Source of the DNA: Lentisphaeria bacterium
GTDB taxonomy: Bacteria; Verrucomicrobiota; Lentisphaeria; Oligosphaerales; Oligosphaeraceae
DNA length: 43,754 nucleotides
Assembly: GCA_016287975.1 (NCBI GenBank)
Contig: JAEEXV010000198.1
Location: forward strand, 1-43,754
Direction: 5' to 3'
Position numbers and translations under genes: made by a program. Under the pieces are notes generated by a model. The model did not search any database and was not told the DNA's origin. It was given only the letters and a program-made list of their open reading frames with translations. This document shows positions 25,701 to 32,798 of the stretch, piece by piece; within the stretch, counting starts at the first letter, position 1, and each line of letters starts with the position of its first letter.

Positions 25701-28588
25701 TGGTCGGCGACAATGTGAATGCCCTGACGGCCACGACACTGACGGCCTCGACGGAGGAGGGCGTGGGCATCTACTATTCGTCTGACAACAAGTTCTGGGC
25801 GGAGTACGACGGCGCGATCCATATCACGGCAAACGGCACGTGGTATTTCCGCGCGACGGACGCGGCGGGGAACATCGGAACCGCGCAGATGGTCTTCGCG
25901 AACATTGTCGTTGATGAGGAGGCTCCGGTTATCGAACTTGCCGGAGACAACGCAACGCCGTTGCAATCCACGACGCTGACGGCCTCGACAAAGGAGGGCG
26001 TGGTCATCTACTATTCGACCGACAACAAGTTCTGGGCGGAGTACGAGGGCGCAATCGACATTACGGCGAACGGCACGTGGTACTTCAAGGCCACTGACGC
26101 CGCCGGGAACACCGGCACCGCGCAGATGGTCTTCGCGAACATCGACACGACTCCGCCGGTCATTGAACTCATCGGCGACAACACGACGCCGCTTCAGTCG
26201 GCAACGTTGACTGCCACGAGCGAAGCAGGGGCGGCCATCGAATGGTCACCCGACAATGAAACGTGGACAGTCTACACCGTTGCGCTTGACATCACCGAGA
26301 ACGGCACGTGGTATTTTCGCGCGACGGACGCGGCGGGGAACATCGGCTATGCGCAGATGGTCTTCGCGAATATCGACAAGACGCCGCCTGTCATTGAACT
26401 CGTCGGCGAAAACACGACGCCGCTTCAGTCGGCAACGTTGACTGCCACGAGCGAAGCAGGGGCAGTCATCGAATGGTCACCCGACAATGAAACGTGGACA
26501 GTCTACACCGTTGCGCTTGACATCACCGAGAACGGCACGTGGTATTTCCGCGCGACGGATGCGGCGGGGAATACAGGCTTCGCCGAGAAGGTTTTCACGA
26601 ACATCGACACCACCCCGCCTGAGGCGCCGACGGCGTCGGCGGATATCACCGCGACGACCAGCCAGCCAGTCACGGTGACGGCGCAGTTCAGCGACGACAG
26701 CGTGGTGCGGCAGTACCGTCTTGGCGAAGGCGAATGGCAGGAGTACACAGGCGGGGTCGCGGTCGCGGCGAACGGGACGGTGTGGTTCCGAGGCGCGGAC
26801 GCGGCGGGGAACTGGTCGGCGGAGACTTCGTTCGAAGTCACGAACATTGATCTGAATGCCCCTGATGCCCCGATTGCTACCGCCTCGACTACGGAGACGA
26901 CGTGGCGCCCCGTGAAGGTCAGCGCGACCTTCGCGGAGGACACCGTCACGCGCGAATGGCGCGTCGGAGACGGCGCGTGGCAGGAGTATGCGGGGCCCGT
27001 CACGTTTGCGGAAAACGGCGTGGTCGAGTTCAGGGGGACGGACGAGGCGGGGAACGCGTCGACGGCCTCGTACGAGGTGTCGAACATCGTGACGCCGCAG
27101 GCCTTCGTCCATCGCGAGTTCGCGGACGACCTCGGGCGCAATCTAAACTACCAGGACACCTTCGCGCTGGACGTGGCGCTGCCGGGGTGGTACACGCTCA
27201 CGGGGGACTTCGGCGGGCTCAGCGGCTCGGTCGAGATCCTGAACGGAAAGAAGAAGGTGGCCTCGGGGACGGTCAAGAAGGGCGTCTTCACCTTCAACAA
27301 GGGCAAGGCGGCTTTGCTGGCCGCGGGGGACTACACGCTGGTCGTCAAGAACACCGACAAGGGGAAGATGGCCGGGAACTACTCGCTCTCTTTCGACGGG
27401 CAGACGCTCTTCACGAAGGGCGACAACTCCGACGACTGGGGCGATGTCAAGGCGAAGGGGGCCGCGGGCGCGGTCGGGGACGCCGGGACACTCACGGCGG
27501 AGACGACAACGGTGGTCTCCGACTGGGCGGGCTACGGGGACGCCGTCGACTACAAGGCGTTCACGGTGGAGAGCGGTGCGTCGCTCGTCTTCGATGTGGC
27601 GTCTACGGACGCAGTGAAGTTCACGGTGTGGTCGCTCTCCGGGACGGAGGGCAAATACAAGCTGAAGTCCGTGGGTAACGTCACGCCAAAGCTAAACAAG
27701 GCGATCGGTCAGTACACCGCTTCGACCAAGGCGCTGCTGCTGAACACAGGAACATACTACCTCTCGGTGGAGGCGAAGAACGCGAAGAAGGGCGGCAGCG
27801 CCGACTACACGGTGGCGCTGGACGCGAAGAGCGCCTTCTTCACGGATGGCGACAACACCGACGACGCCTGGGATAGTGCGCCCGCGCTCGCGCCGGGCGA
27901 GCGGCTCGCGGACTGGGTCGGCTTCGGCGACGCGATCGACTACCGAACCATCGCCGTTGACGAAAAGGGCGGGTTCTACTCGTTCGGCTTGTCGGGCGCG
28001 GAGAACGGCGTCAAGATGACGGTGTACTCGGTCGACGCGAAGGGCAAGTTGAAGAGCGTGAAGTCGGTTTCGGCGACGGCGAAGAAGCCGTCGATCTCGA
28101 CGGGCGCGCTGGCGCTGGCGGGCGGCGGGACATACGTGCTCGCGGTCGAGGCGACGGGCGCGAAGAAAGCGCAGAACAGCCCCTACGCCGTGACGATGGA
28201 GGAACACGGCGTCTTCACTGGCACCCACAACAATACGTGGGCGACGGCGACCTTGGTTGACGGCGACTTCGCGGGATGCCTCGGCAAGGGCGGCGACACC
28301 GTCGACTACTTCGACCTAACCTCGTGGCAGAACGGGCTGTCACTGGAGATGGAGGCGGGCTCGGTCAAGGCGTCGTTCTTCGACGCGAACCAGAAGGCGG
28401 TGAAAGTGGCCTCGGTCGAATACTCGAACGGGACCTCGAAGAGCGGGGTGTCGTCGCTGACGCTCAAGGACGGCGACAAACTCACCGACGTGATCCGCAT
28501 GGCCGCAGTCGACGAAAGCGTGAAATACCTGAAGATCGAGGCCGCAGGGACGGGGATGAGCCAATACCGCATCGGGATGCTGGCGTAG
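19712..28588 (+). CDS. Giant multidomain surface protein: RTX-like motifs, Pmp repeats, Fn3, Ig-like modules, PPC-like C-terminus
   Basis: 2958 aa, starting MAGIERTITGSLNLS with no signal peptide. Residues about 45-150 carry spaced GSGNDALTI/GSGDDTVSI motifs like RTX calcium-binding repeats. Residues 265-825 hold 15 full Pmp repeats plus one degenerate copy (GGA[VLI]YLG...FxxN), as in Chlamydia polymorphic outer-membrane proteins. Residues about 825-1150 are beta-helix-like. A fibronectin III domain (about 1160-1260) precedes about 15 Ig-like modules of two kinds (1260-2460), many with NIDKTPP linkers. The end (2460-2958) has PPC-like repeats with GDNxDDxW and DWxGxGDAxDY. There is no translocator beta-barrel, so this is not a classical autotransporter; the absence of a signal peptide and the RTX-like motifs suggest type I secretion (inference). 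It is probably an adhesin glycosylated by the upstream heptosyltransferase. Confidence 0.88.
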   Translation: MAGIERTITGSLNLSAHYELSAENDWLEISNATITLVVPADIFTNEGDDTVAIRNSSITGEDETSFFLGSGNDALTIADSTIAIDTQTGSGDDTVSITGNVTLSKKLSLGSGNDLLEITGTISGSGGIDFGDGNGTLRLDGATLKNTGTISNLSNLYVTDKGGTIHRSLFFSGAANAVILGGDLIGQTRDLELVFSDSVIVLSVTGAGRTTVGWRLSNASLTQSPDITGASLSFYNCSNGAIVAEDSNIVLHSVFFQRNFFNSCGGAVCLGNNASASFTDASFSGNSVSTAAANSSASCSAQGGALYLGSGASACFTDVFFTGNAASAAANSSASGSAQGGAVCLGSGASACFTDASFSSNIAYAYAAHAYGKAQGGALYLGSGVSASFTGASFSGNIASAKAYSYTYIYGVVCAQGGALYLGNGASANFTDASFSGNAASALGSAQGGAVYLENNASANFIDASFSGNIASAAHGKAQGGALYLGSGASANFTNASFTSNLISAFNSGYTNVACTAQGGAVYLGNNALANFTNASFVGNFAGCSANGQGGVAVIAQGGAVYLKSGASAYFSNASFSSNMAGGGWLAAHGNGNVCGGAVCLENGALAQFSNASFSGNLAAYYAVYGTVQAYGGAVYLGSGALAQFSDASFSSNVANASAGDSNNHLTAQGGALYLGNGASANFTDASFSGNTAKASFASYVYAQGGAVYLGRGASANFTDASFLGNVATAKASFASYVYAQGGAVYLESGASANFTDVSFFGNVASLSVFASLYYLSAFAQGGAVYLGSGASVNFTDVSFIGNAVSFSAPTAVFAQGGAIYGSSAAISYNVHGKDILNIGNEAAQGGFLYAQDCFVLFSVDECASLTIGATGLDTDSIAGGGGTVTKDGAGTMTIHSDIAEFTGQWSVAQGELKLLSRNRTISSDQWSVDADALLTLSEYADTVALTGDWTLDGALDFGGGGGDTLATAGYTLEGGKLYVQNLTISGGGTVRSELQLRDVDSAYVLTLSGATIDNKIIGGNAGDSITIAAESTIFGSIDLGLGCNRVLVNSFATLNGDVQLTAGGTTEIEILHNGSLTENVLTARFDSDAEAVRFDFDWSDQADAAKVRILISDDPTFQTYELAIGLYNQSKNFTIYTEATNFVQFQVLDEDGWTQRALPDEVAPEQVTGVAVSYDNGETTLSWNAAHDNLGGNGVKQYRVQFASDASFNTVLSEQLTVSTSYTVDNLEQGEYYVRVQAEDHTGNIGDWSAAQSFEFDKTPPAKPVAAADIIGPTNQNVIVTATFSEDSAQKQYSLDDGQTWQDYTGGIKFFANGAVQFRGIDAFGNVSEVVNYTVLNIDKTPPEVPASPTADVSGPTNGAVTVTAQFSADSAVREYRIGEDGEWLPYPEVGVTVEENGTLYFRGTDAAGNASELSSIVVSNIDKTPPVITLVGDNTTPLQVTTLSAATEDGLVIYYSPDNKFWAKYDGVIAVTANGTYYFKATDAAGNTGYAQKTFANIDRDPPVITLVGDNATPLQSTTLAASTEEGLAIEWSSDNVNWAAYTGALDITANGTYFFKATDAAGNTGYAQMTFRNLYVAGAEDPSVAPSATEPTNGAVTVEKEFGERTATGQYSLDGGETWRDYPEGGVVMDENGTVLFRGLDGEGNVTEVSQYEVTNIDKVAPEAPAAPVASATTPTTGTVTVTTQFSDDSAVREYRIGEDGDWLPYPEGGVVMEENGTVFFRGTDEAGNVSELSSVEVANIDKTAPVITLAGDNVNALTATTLTASTEKGVAIEWSADNAAWVAYTGTLDITANGTYYFRATDAAGNTGYAQMTFRNLYVAGAEDTSVAPSVTEPTNGSVTVEKEFGDETATGQYSLDGGETWQDYPEGGVVMDENGTVFFRGLDEEGNVTEVSQYEVANIDKTPPEAPASPAADVTGPTNGSVTVTVQFGEDAVVREYRLGEDGEWLPYPEGGVTVEENGTVYFQGTDAVGNVSEQSNIVVSNIDKTAPVITLVGDNVNALTATTLTASTEEGVGIYYSSDNKFWAEYDGAIHITANGTWYFRATDAAGNIGTAQMVFANIVVDEEAPVIELAGDNATPLQSTTLTASTKEGVVIYYSTDNKFWAEYEGAIDITANGTWYFKATDAAGNTGTAQMVFANIDTTPPVIELIGDNTTPLQSATLTATSEAGAAIEWSPDNETWTVYTVALDITENGTWYFRATDAAGNIGYAQMVFANIDKTPPVIELVGENTTPLQSATLTATSEAGAVIEWSPDNETWTVYTVALDITENGTWYFRATDAAGNTGFAEKVFTNIDTTPPEAPTASADITATTSQPVTVTAQFSDDSVVRQYRLGEGEWQEYTGGVAVAANGTVWFRGADAAGNWSAETSFEVTNIDLNAPDAPIATASTTETTWRPVKVSATFAEDTVTREWRVGDGAWQEYAGPVTFAENGVVEFRGTDEAGNASTASYEVSNIVTPQAFVHREFADDLGRNLNYQDTFALDVALPGWYTLTGDFGGLSGSVEILNGKKKVASGTVKKGVFTFNKGKAALLAAGDYTLVVKNTDKGKMAGNYSLSFDGQTLFTKGDNSDDWGDVKAKGAAGAVGDAGTLTAETTTVVSDWAGYGDAVDYKAFTVESGASLVFDVASTDAVKFTVWSLSGTEGKYKLKSVGNVTPKLNKAIGQYTASTKALLLNTGTYYLSVEAKNAKKGGSADYTVALDAKSAFFTDGDNTDDAWDSAPALAPGERLADWVGFGDAIDYRTIAVDEKGGFYSFGLSGAENGVKMTVYSVDAKGKLKSVKSVSATAKKPSISTGALALAGGGTYVLAVEATGAKKAQNSPYAVTMEEHGVFTGTHNNTWATATLVDGDFAGCLGKGGDTVDYFDLTSWQNGLSLEMEAGSVKASFFDANQKAVKVASVEYSNGTSKSGVSSLTLKDGDKLTDVIRMAAVDESVKYLKIEAAGTGMSQYRIGMLA
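20504..22183 (+). repeat. Pmp-type coding repeats (15 full plus 1 partial)
   Basis: Each repeat has a conserved core coding for GGAxYLGxGASANFTDASFSGN, separated by variable Ala/Ser/Tyr-rich spacers of about 8-22 residues. Core DNA is close to identical between several copies (for example those near 20970, 21720, 21830 and 21940), while spacers differ. This pattern favours slippage or recombination and copy-number variation between strains. Confidence 0.9.
23488..27090 (+). repeat. Array of about 15 Ig-like coding modules of two types
   Basis: Type A modules (about 8) carry REYRIGEDGEWLPYPEGG and FRGTDxAGNVSE. Type B modules (about 7) carry VITLVGDN and DITANGTYYFxATDAAGNTG. The order is A A B B A A B A A B B B B A A. 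The two adjacent B modules starting near 26155 and 26386 are nearly identical over about 200 bp with a 231-bp period, so that duplication is recent. Confidence 0.88.
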
Positions 28589-28599
28589 CAGGCATCCCG
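28573..28599 (+). terminator. Hairpin spanning the stop codon of the giant gene
   Basis: CGGGATGC (28573-28580) and GCATCCCG (28592-28599) form a perfect 8-bp stem with an 11-nt loop that contains the TAG stop, followed by TCTTCGTT. The T-tract is weak, so termination is possible but not certain. Confidence 0.4.
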
Positions 28600-28607
28600 T
28601 CTTCGTT

Positions 28608-28706
28608 AGCGGTCCACCTCTCGCCCACAAATCGCAACCATCGCACACGCCACATTGGTCGGCCGCGCAGGAGCGCGGCCCTCCCATTGCTCACCAATCG
28701 CGGGCG
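28608..28706. repeat. Outer 99-bp direct repeat, copy 1
   Basis: Matches 29080-29178 with 5 mismatches in 99 bp and no gaps (offset 472). Starts AGCGGTCCACCTCTCG. Confidence 0.92.
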
Positions 28707-28770
28707 GGCGCAGGGGGCATTGGTTGGCATGGTCGGCAGAGCCATCCCCGAAGTTGTTGCCACGGCGGGG

Positions 28771-28886
28771 CCGAGCATACGGTGGACAATCAGGCTCGCC
28801 ACAGCACGCAGCCAAGGCTTCGGAATCGACTGCCGCCCATTCACCGAGCCGCCACGGCGGGGCCGCCGTGGCAACCATTTTCGGGG
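28771..28886. repeat. Inner 116-bp direct repeat, copy 1
   Basis: Matches 28905-29020 with about 4 mismatches (134-bp period). Contains the palindrome CCACGGCGGGGCCGCCGTGG and ends CATTTTCGGGG. Confidence 0.92.
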
Positions 28887-28904
28887 TCCCGCCATGGCGG
28901 TCCG

Positions 28905-29020
28905 CCGAGCATACGGTGGCCAATCAGGCTCGCCACAGCACGCAGCCAAGGCTTCGGAATCGACTGCTGGGCATTCACCGAGCCGCCACGGCGGGGCCGC
29001 CGTGGCAACCATTTTCGGGG
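28905..29020. repeat. Inner 116-bp direct repeat, copy 2
   Basis: Second copy of the 28771-28886 unit. The 18-bp link between the copies holds another perfect palindrome, CCGCCATGGCGG. Confidence 0.92.
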
Positions 29021-29079
29021 CGTTTACCAGGCAATTGCCTACCATCTTGGGGAACAGCGCGTTAGGTATATTTTCTGCA

Positions 29080-29178
29080 AGCGGTCCACCTCTCGTCCAC
29101 AAATCGCAACCATCGCACACGCCACATTGGTCGGCTGCGCAGGAGCGCGGCACTCCCATTGCTCACCAACCGCAGGCG
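29080..29178. repeat. Outer 99-bp direct repeat, copy 2
   Basis: Second copy of 28608-28706. The pair encloses 373 bp including both inner repeats, a nested arrangement. Confidence 0.92.
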
Positions 29179-29237
29179 TCGCAAAAGCGGCTTTTGGGGC
29201 GTCTATTCCCCAGTTTGCGGTTATATTATTGAATCGC

Positions 29238-29256
29238 CCGCCGTCTGGCGGATTTT
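29238..29256 (+). promoter_or_regulatory. Short hairpin with T-run in the potA leader
   Basis: CCGCC-GTCT-GGCGG followed by ATTTT, about 40 nt before the proposed potA start. Only 5 bp, so it may be a weak terminator or attenuator, or chance. Confidence 0.3.
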
Positions 29257-29297
29257 CCCCCTCAACCCAGGCTTTTTATGACGTAGGAATCACGGAA

Positions 29298-30515
29298 TTG
29301 GAAGACTTTCTGAAGTTCGACCACGTCACCAAGACCTTCGGCAAGCAGAAGGCGGTGGACAATGTCACCCTGTCGATCAAGCACGGCGAAATCTTCTCCC
29401 TGCTCGGCCCCAGCGGCTGCGGCAAGACGACGCTGCTGCGAATGCTCGCAGGCTTCGAATCGCCAGACAGCGGGCGGATCCTCCTCGACGGCGAGGACAT
29501 CACGGATCTGTCGCCCAATGTCCGCAAGGTCAACACCGTATTCCAGAACTATGCGCTCTTCCCGCACATGACCGTGCGCGAGAACATCGCCTTTGGCCTC
29601 AAGATCCGCCATCGCCCGAAGGCGGAGATCGACGCCGAGGTCGACAGGATGCTCCAGCTCATCCAGATGGAGCAGCACGCCGACAAGAAGCCAAGCCAGA
29701 TCTCCGGCGGCCAGAAACAGCGCACCGCCATCGCGCGCGCCCTCATCCTCAAGCCGCAGGTGCTCCTGCTCGACGAGCCGCTCGCCGCCCTCGACCTCAA
29801 GCTCCGCCAGCGCATGAGCCTCGAACTCTCGCTGATCCACGACGAAGTCGGCATCACCTTCATCTACGTCACCCACGACCAGAACGAGGCGATGAGCATC
29901 TCCGACCACATCGCCGTCATGAACAACGGCCGCGTCCAGCAGGTCGGGACCCCCGCCGAAATCTACGAGGCGCCACGAACCAGCTTCGTCGCCGCCTTCA
30001 TCGGCGACACCAACTTCTTCGACGGCCACATCTCCGAGGTCGTCGACTCCGAATACTGCTGGCTCCAGGTCCCCGACCTGCCCCCCCTCCTCTGCTTCAA
30101 CGACAAGAAACTCAAAAAAGGCGACCTCGTCCACCTCTCCATCCGCCCCGAGAAGTTCACCATCTCGCTCGACCGCCCGCAGGTCGGCCCCAAGCACAAC
30201 GTCCTCCCCGCCACCGTCGAGGACATCATCTACCAGGGAGACCACACCCGCTACTGGGTCAACCTCGGCGACGACTGGCGAGTCGCCATCACGCGGCAGC
30301 ACACCCGGTTCATGCTCGATGAAAAGCGCCGCATCACCTGGGGCGACAAGGTCTTCATCTCCTGGCAGGCCGACGACGGATTCATGCTCGAACGATACAG
30401 CGAACAGGACGAGGATCTCCTCCAGATGCCGCCCCAGAGCCTCGGCGACCTTGAAAACGGCGCCGCCACCCCCGCCCAGCCCCCCGACGCAGGAAAGGAG
30501 GACGCGGCAAAATGA
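29298..30515 (+). CDS. potA: Spermidine/putrescine-type ABC transporter ATPase (PotA)
   Basis: About 405 aa. Seen: Walker A GPSGCGKTT, Q-loop near VFQNYALF, signature ISGGQKQRTAIARAL, Walker B VLLLDEPLAALD, and the switch His in YVTHDQNEAMS. A C-terminal regulatory TOBE-like domain spans about residues 235-360, followed by an acidic, Pro-rich tail. It energises import through PotB/PotC. No ATG lies at the right place: the frame is open far upstream through repeat DNA. I chose TTG 29298 because an AGGA lies 9 nt before it and the coding similarity (FLKFDHVTKTFG) begins just after. Its stop overlaps potB as ATGA. Family members also transport other polyamine-like or organic substrates, so the substrate is not certain. 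Confidence 0.88.
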   Translation: MEDFLKFDHVTKTFGKQKAVDNVTLSIKHGEIFSLLGPSGCGKTTLLRMLAGFESPDSGRILLDGEDITDLSPNVRKVNTVFQNYALFPHMTVRENIAFGLKIRHRPKAEIDAEVDRMLQLIQMEQHADKKPSQISGGQKQRTAIARALILKPQVLLLDEPLAALDLKLRQRMSLELSLIHDEVGITFIYVTHDQNEAMSISDHIAVMNNGRVQQVGTPAEIYEAPRTSFVAAFIGDTNFFDGHISEVVDSEYCWLQVPDLPPLLCFNDKKLKKGDLVHLSIRPEKFTISLDRPQVGPKHNVLPATVEDIIYQGDHTRYWVNLGDDWRVAITRQHTRFMLDEKRRITWGDKVFISWQADDGFMLERYSEQDEDLLQMPPQSLGDLENGAATPAQPPDAGKEDAAK

Positions 30516-31393
30516 ACACCTCCTCCAAGAAGCGCCGCCTCAGCGAAATCCTGGTGAGCCTCCCGTCGTTCGTGTGGCTGACCGTATTCTTCCTGCTTCC
30601 CACCATCATCATCCTCGCCATCGCCTTCCGCACCAAGGCCGCCGGCGGCGGCATCGGGGACGCGTGGACGCTCCAGAACCTGATCGCCCTCAAGAACCCC
30701 AACTACCCGCAGCTCATCTGGCGCACCATCTGGATGAGCATCTCCTGCACCATCCTCACCCTCATCATCGCCGTCCCCATCGCCTACCACATGGCACGGG
30801 TCACCCCCTGGAAGCGCGACCTCATGATGCTCCTCACCATCGTCCCCTTCTGGACGAACTTCATGATCCGCATCTTCGCGTGGAAATCCGTGCTTCACCG
30901 CAACGGCATGCTCAAGGCGCTCCTGGTCTGGCTGCACCTCGCCGAGGAAAACACCCAGTTGCTCTACAACCCCGGCACCGTGCTGCTCGTCATGATCTAC
31001 ACCGAACTGCCCTTCGCCATCCTCCCCCTCTACGCCGCCGCCGAAAAGTTCGACTTCTCGCTCTTCGACGCCGCCATGGACCTGGGCGCCTCCCGCCTCT
31101 ACACCTTCTTCCACGTCTTCATCCCAGGCATCGCCAGCGGTCTGCTCTCCGCCTGCCTCATGGTGCTCATCCCCGCCGTCGGCTCCTACGTCATCCCCGA
31201 CCTCGTCGGCGGCAAGGACTCCCTGATGCTCGGCAACGAGATCTACCGCCTCGTCTTCCCGCTGCGCAACCCGCCCGGCGCCTGCGCCCTCACCGCCGTC
31301 ATCACCCTCGTGATGCTGCTGCCCCTGCTCTACTTCCTGAAAGGCAAGAAAAACCCCGACGGCTCGGCCGCCCCCGCCAAGGAGGTCGTCTGA
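30512..31393 (+). CDS. potB: Polyamine-type ABC transporter permease (PotB)
   Basis: 293 aa inner-membrane permease with about six transmembrane helices; the first is VWLTVFFLLPTIIILAIAF. The cytoplasmic EAA loop that docks on the ATPase is visible as DAAMDLGASRLYTFFHVFIP. It overlaps potA by 4 nt (ATGA) and is followed 1 nt later by potC, so all three are translated in a coupled way. A Lys/Pro-rich tail ends the protein. Confidence 0.92.
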   Translation: MNTSSKKRRLSEILVSLPSFVWLTVFFLLPTIIILAIAFRTKAAGGGIGDAWTLQNLIALKNPNYPQLIWRTIWMSISCTILTLIIAVPIAYHMARVTPWKRDLMMLLTIVPFWTNFMIRIFAWKSVLHRNGMLKALLVWLHLAEENTQLLYNPGTVLLVMIYTELPFAILPLYAAAEKFDFSLFDAAMDLGASRLYTFFHVFIPGIASGLLSACLMVLIPAVGSYVIPDLVGGKDSLMLGNEIYRLVFPLRNPPGACALTAVITLVMLLPLLYFLKGKKNPDGSAAPAKEVV

Positions 31394-31394
31394 A

Positions 31395-32204
31395 ATGAAA
31401 CGCTCCCACCTCCCTGGCATCATCACCTGGCTCACCCTCGCCTTCTTCTACCTGCCCATCCTCCTGCTGGTCGTCAACTCCGTCAACGCCAACCGACACG
31501 GCACCTCCTGGGGCGGATTCACCTTCCAGTGGTACCACGACCTCTTCCTGCCCGACAAACGCGGCATCTTCCGCGGCAAGGAAATCTGGATGGCGCTGCG
31601 GAACACCCTGATCGTCGCCGTCCTCGGCACCATCGGCTCCACCATCCTGGGGACATTCGCCGCGTTCGCCCTCCACAAATACAAGAGCCGCTTCCAGAAC
31701 GTCCACTACACCATGATCTACACTCCGCTGGTGCTGCCGGACATCCTCATCGGCATCAGTCTCCTCATCTTCTTCATCGCGGTCAAGTTCCCCCTCGGCC
31801 TCTCCGCCATTGTCATCGCCCACATCACCTTCTGCATCAGCTACGTCGCCATGGCCGTCCTCTCCCGTCTCCAGGACTTCGACATGACCATCCTCGAAGC
31901 CGCGCGCGACCTGGGCGCCAACACCTGGCAGACCACCTGGAAGGTGCTCGTCCCCATCATCCTCCCAGGCATCTTCGCGGGCGCGCTCCTCGCCTTCACC
32001 CTCTCCATCGACGACTTCGTCATCACCTTCTTCGTCAACGGACCGGGCACCACCACCCTCCCCATCCAGATCCAGGGCATGATCAAGCGCGGATCCCTCG
32101 AACTCATCAACTCCCTCTCCACCCTGCTGCTCGCCATCACCTTCCTCGCCATCCTGGGCTACCAGATGCTCATGAAGCGCGCCGAGCGCAATTCAGGAGA
32201 CTGA
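31395..32204 (+). CDS. potC: Polyamine-type ABC transporter permease (PotC)
   Basis: 269 aa, about six transmembrane helices, beginning with ITWLTLAFFYLPILLLVVNS. The EAA loop is EAARDLGANTWQTTWKVLVP, and the LSIDDFVITFFVNGPG segment is typical of PotC. It pairs with PotB to form the channel. Notably no gene for the periplasmic binding protein PotD follows; instead a regulator begins 27 nt downstream. The binding protein must be encoded elsewhere or lie outside this window. Confidence 0.92.
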   Translation: MKRSHLPGIITWLTLAFFYLPILLLVVNSVNANRHGTSWGGFTFQWYHDLFLPDKRGIFRGKEIWMALRNTLIVAVLGTIGSTILGTFAAFALHKYKSRFQNVHYTMIYTPLVLPDILIGISLLIFFIAVKFPLGLSAIVIAHITFCISYVAMAVLSRLQDFDMTILEAARDLGANTWQTTWKVLVPIILPGIFAGALLAFTLSIDDFVITFFVNGPGTTTLPIQIQGMIKRGSLELINSLSTLLLAITFLAILGYQMLMKRAERNSGD

Positions 32205-32231
32205 CCCCACTTCAACCATGGAGGCATCGCC

Positions 32232-32783
32232 ATGTCCGACCCAAACAACGAAAACCAGATTGCGGCCCGCATCCGCGAGATGCGAGAAGTCATGGAACTG
32301 AGCAAGGAGGATGTCGCCTCCAAACTCGGCATCGACCTGGCGCTGTTCGAGCGCTACGAATCCGGCGAGGCGACCCTGCCCGTCAGCACCATCTACGCCC
32401 TGGCGGGCATCTTCGGCGTCGACTTCACCACCCTCCTCACGGGAGAAGCCCCCCGCATGGGCGGATACACCATCGTCCGCAAGGGACAGGGCGTCCAGGT
32501 CAACCGCAACCCGGAATACCACTTCCAGAGCCTCGCCTTCAACTTCCGGAACCGCACCATGGAGCCCATGATCGTCGACCTACAGCCAGGCGAGAAGCCC
32601 GCCTCCCTCGTCACCCACAACGGCCAGGAGTTCAACCTCGTCCTCGAAGGCTCCCTCAAACTCGTCATCGGCTCCCATGAGTTCATCCTCAACGAGGGCG
32701 ACTCCATCTACTTCGACCCGACCCTCCCGCACGCCCAGCACGCCACCGACGTGCCCGCGCGGTTCCTCACGGTCATCCAATAG
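32232..32783 (+). CDS. XRE-family HTH regulator with cupin sensor domain
   Basis: 183 aa. Residues about 10-65 are an XRE-type helix-turn-helix (IREMREVMELSKEDVASKLG, then ERYESGEATLPVSTIYALAGIFGV). Residues about 100-180 are a cupin barrel (GQEFNLVLEGSLKLVIGSHE, LNEGDSIYFDPTLPHA). This is the architecture of PuuR-like regulators that sense small ligands. GGAGG 7 nt before ATG 32232 is the best ribosome-binding site of the operon. Placed between potC and an acyl-CoA synthetase with gaps of 27 and 15 nt, it probably controls this operon in response to the transported or activated compound (inference). Confidence 0.9.
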   Translation: MSDPNNENQIAARIREMREVMELSKEDVASKLGIDLALFERYESGEATLPVSTIYALAGIFGVDFTTLLTGEAPRMGGYTIVRKGQGVQVNRNPEYHFQSLAFNFRNRTMEPMIVDLQPGEKPASLVTHNGQEFNLVLEGSLKLVIGSHEFILNEGDSIYFDPTLPHAQHATDVPARFLTVIQ

Positions 32784-32798
32784 CCTTTTCACGCACCC

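Larger units (their letters stand above)
28589..29297. other. 709-bp intergenic region filled with nested direct repeats
   Basis: Contains an outer pair and an inner pair of direct repeats (listed separately) and GC-rich palindromes such as CCACGGCGG-GG-CCGCCGTGG. Short open frames here shift between repeat copies and look non-coding. Near the right end a -10-like TATATT (29222-29227) without a good -35 could serve potA. Confidence 0.7.

Noticed and set aside
27100..28588. Autotransporter beta-barrel or PEP-CTERM-type anchor at the end of the giant protein
   Set aside because: The C-terminus consists of PPC-like beta repeats and ends RIGMLA, with no amphipathic barrel strands, terminal aromatic residue, transmembrane helix or basic tail.
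28782..29297. N-terminal extension of PotA into the repeat region
   Set aside because: The frame crosses direct repeats and palindromes, has no similarity to PotA, and the family sequence begins right after the TTG at 29298.
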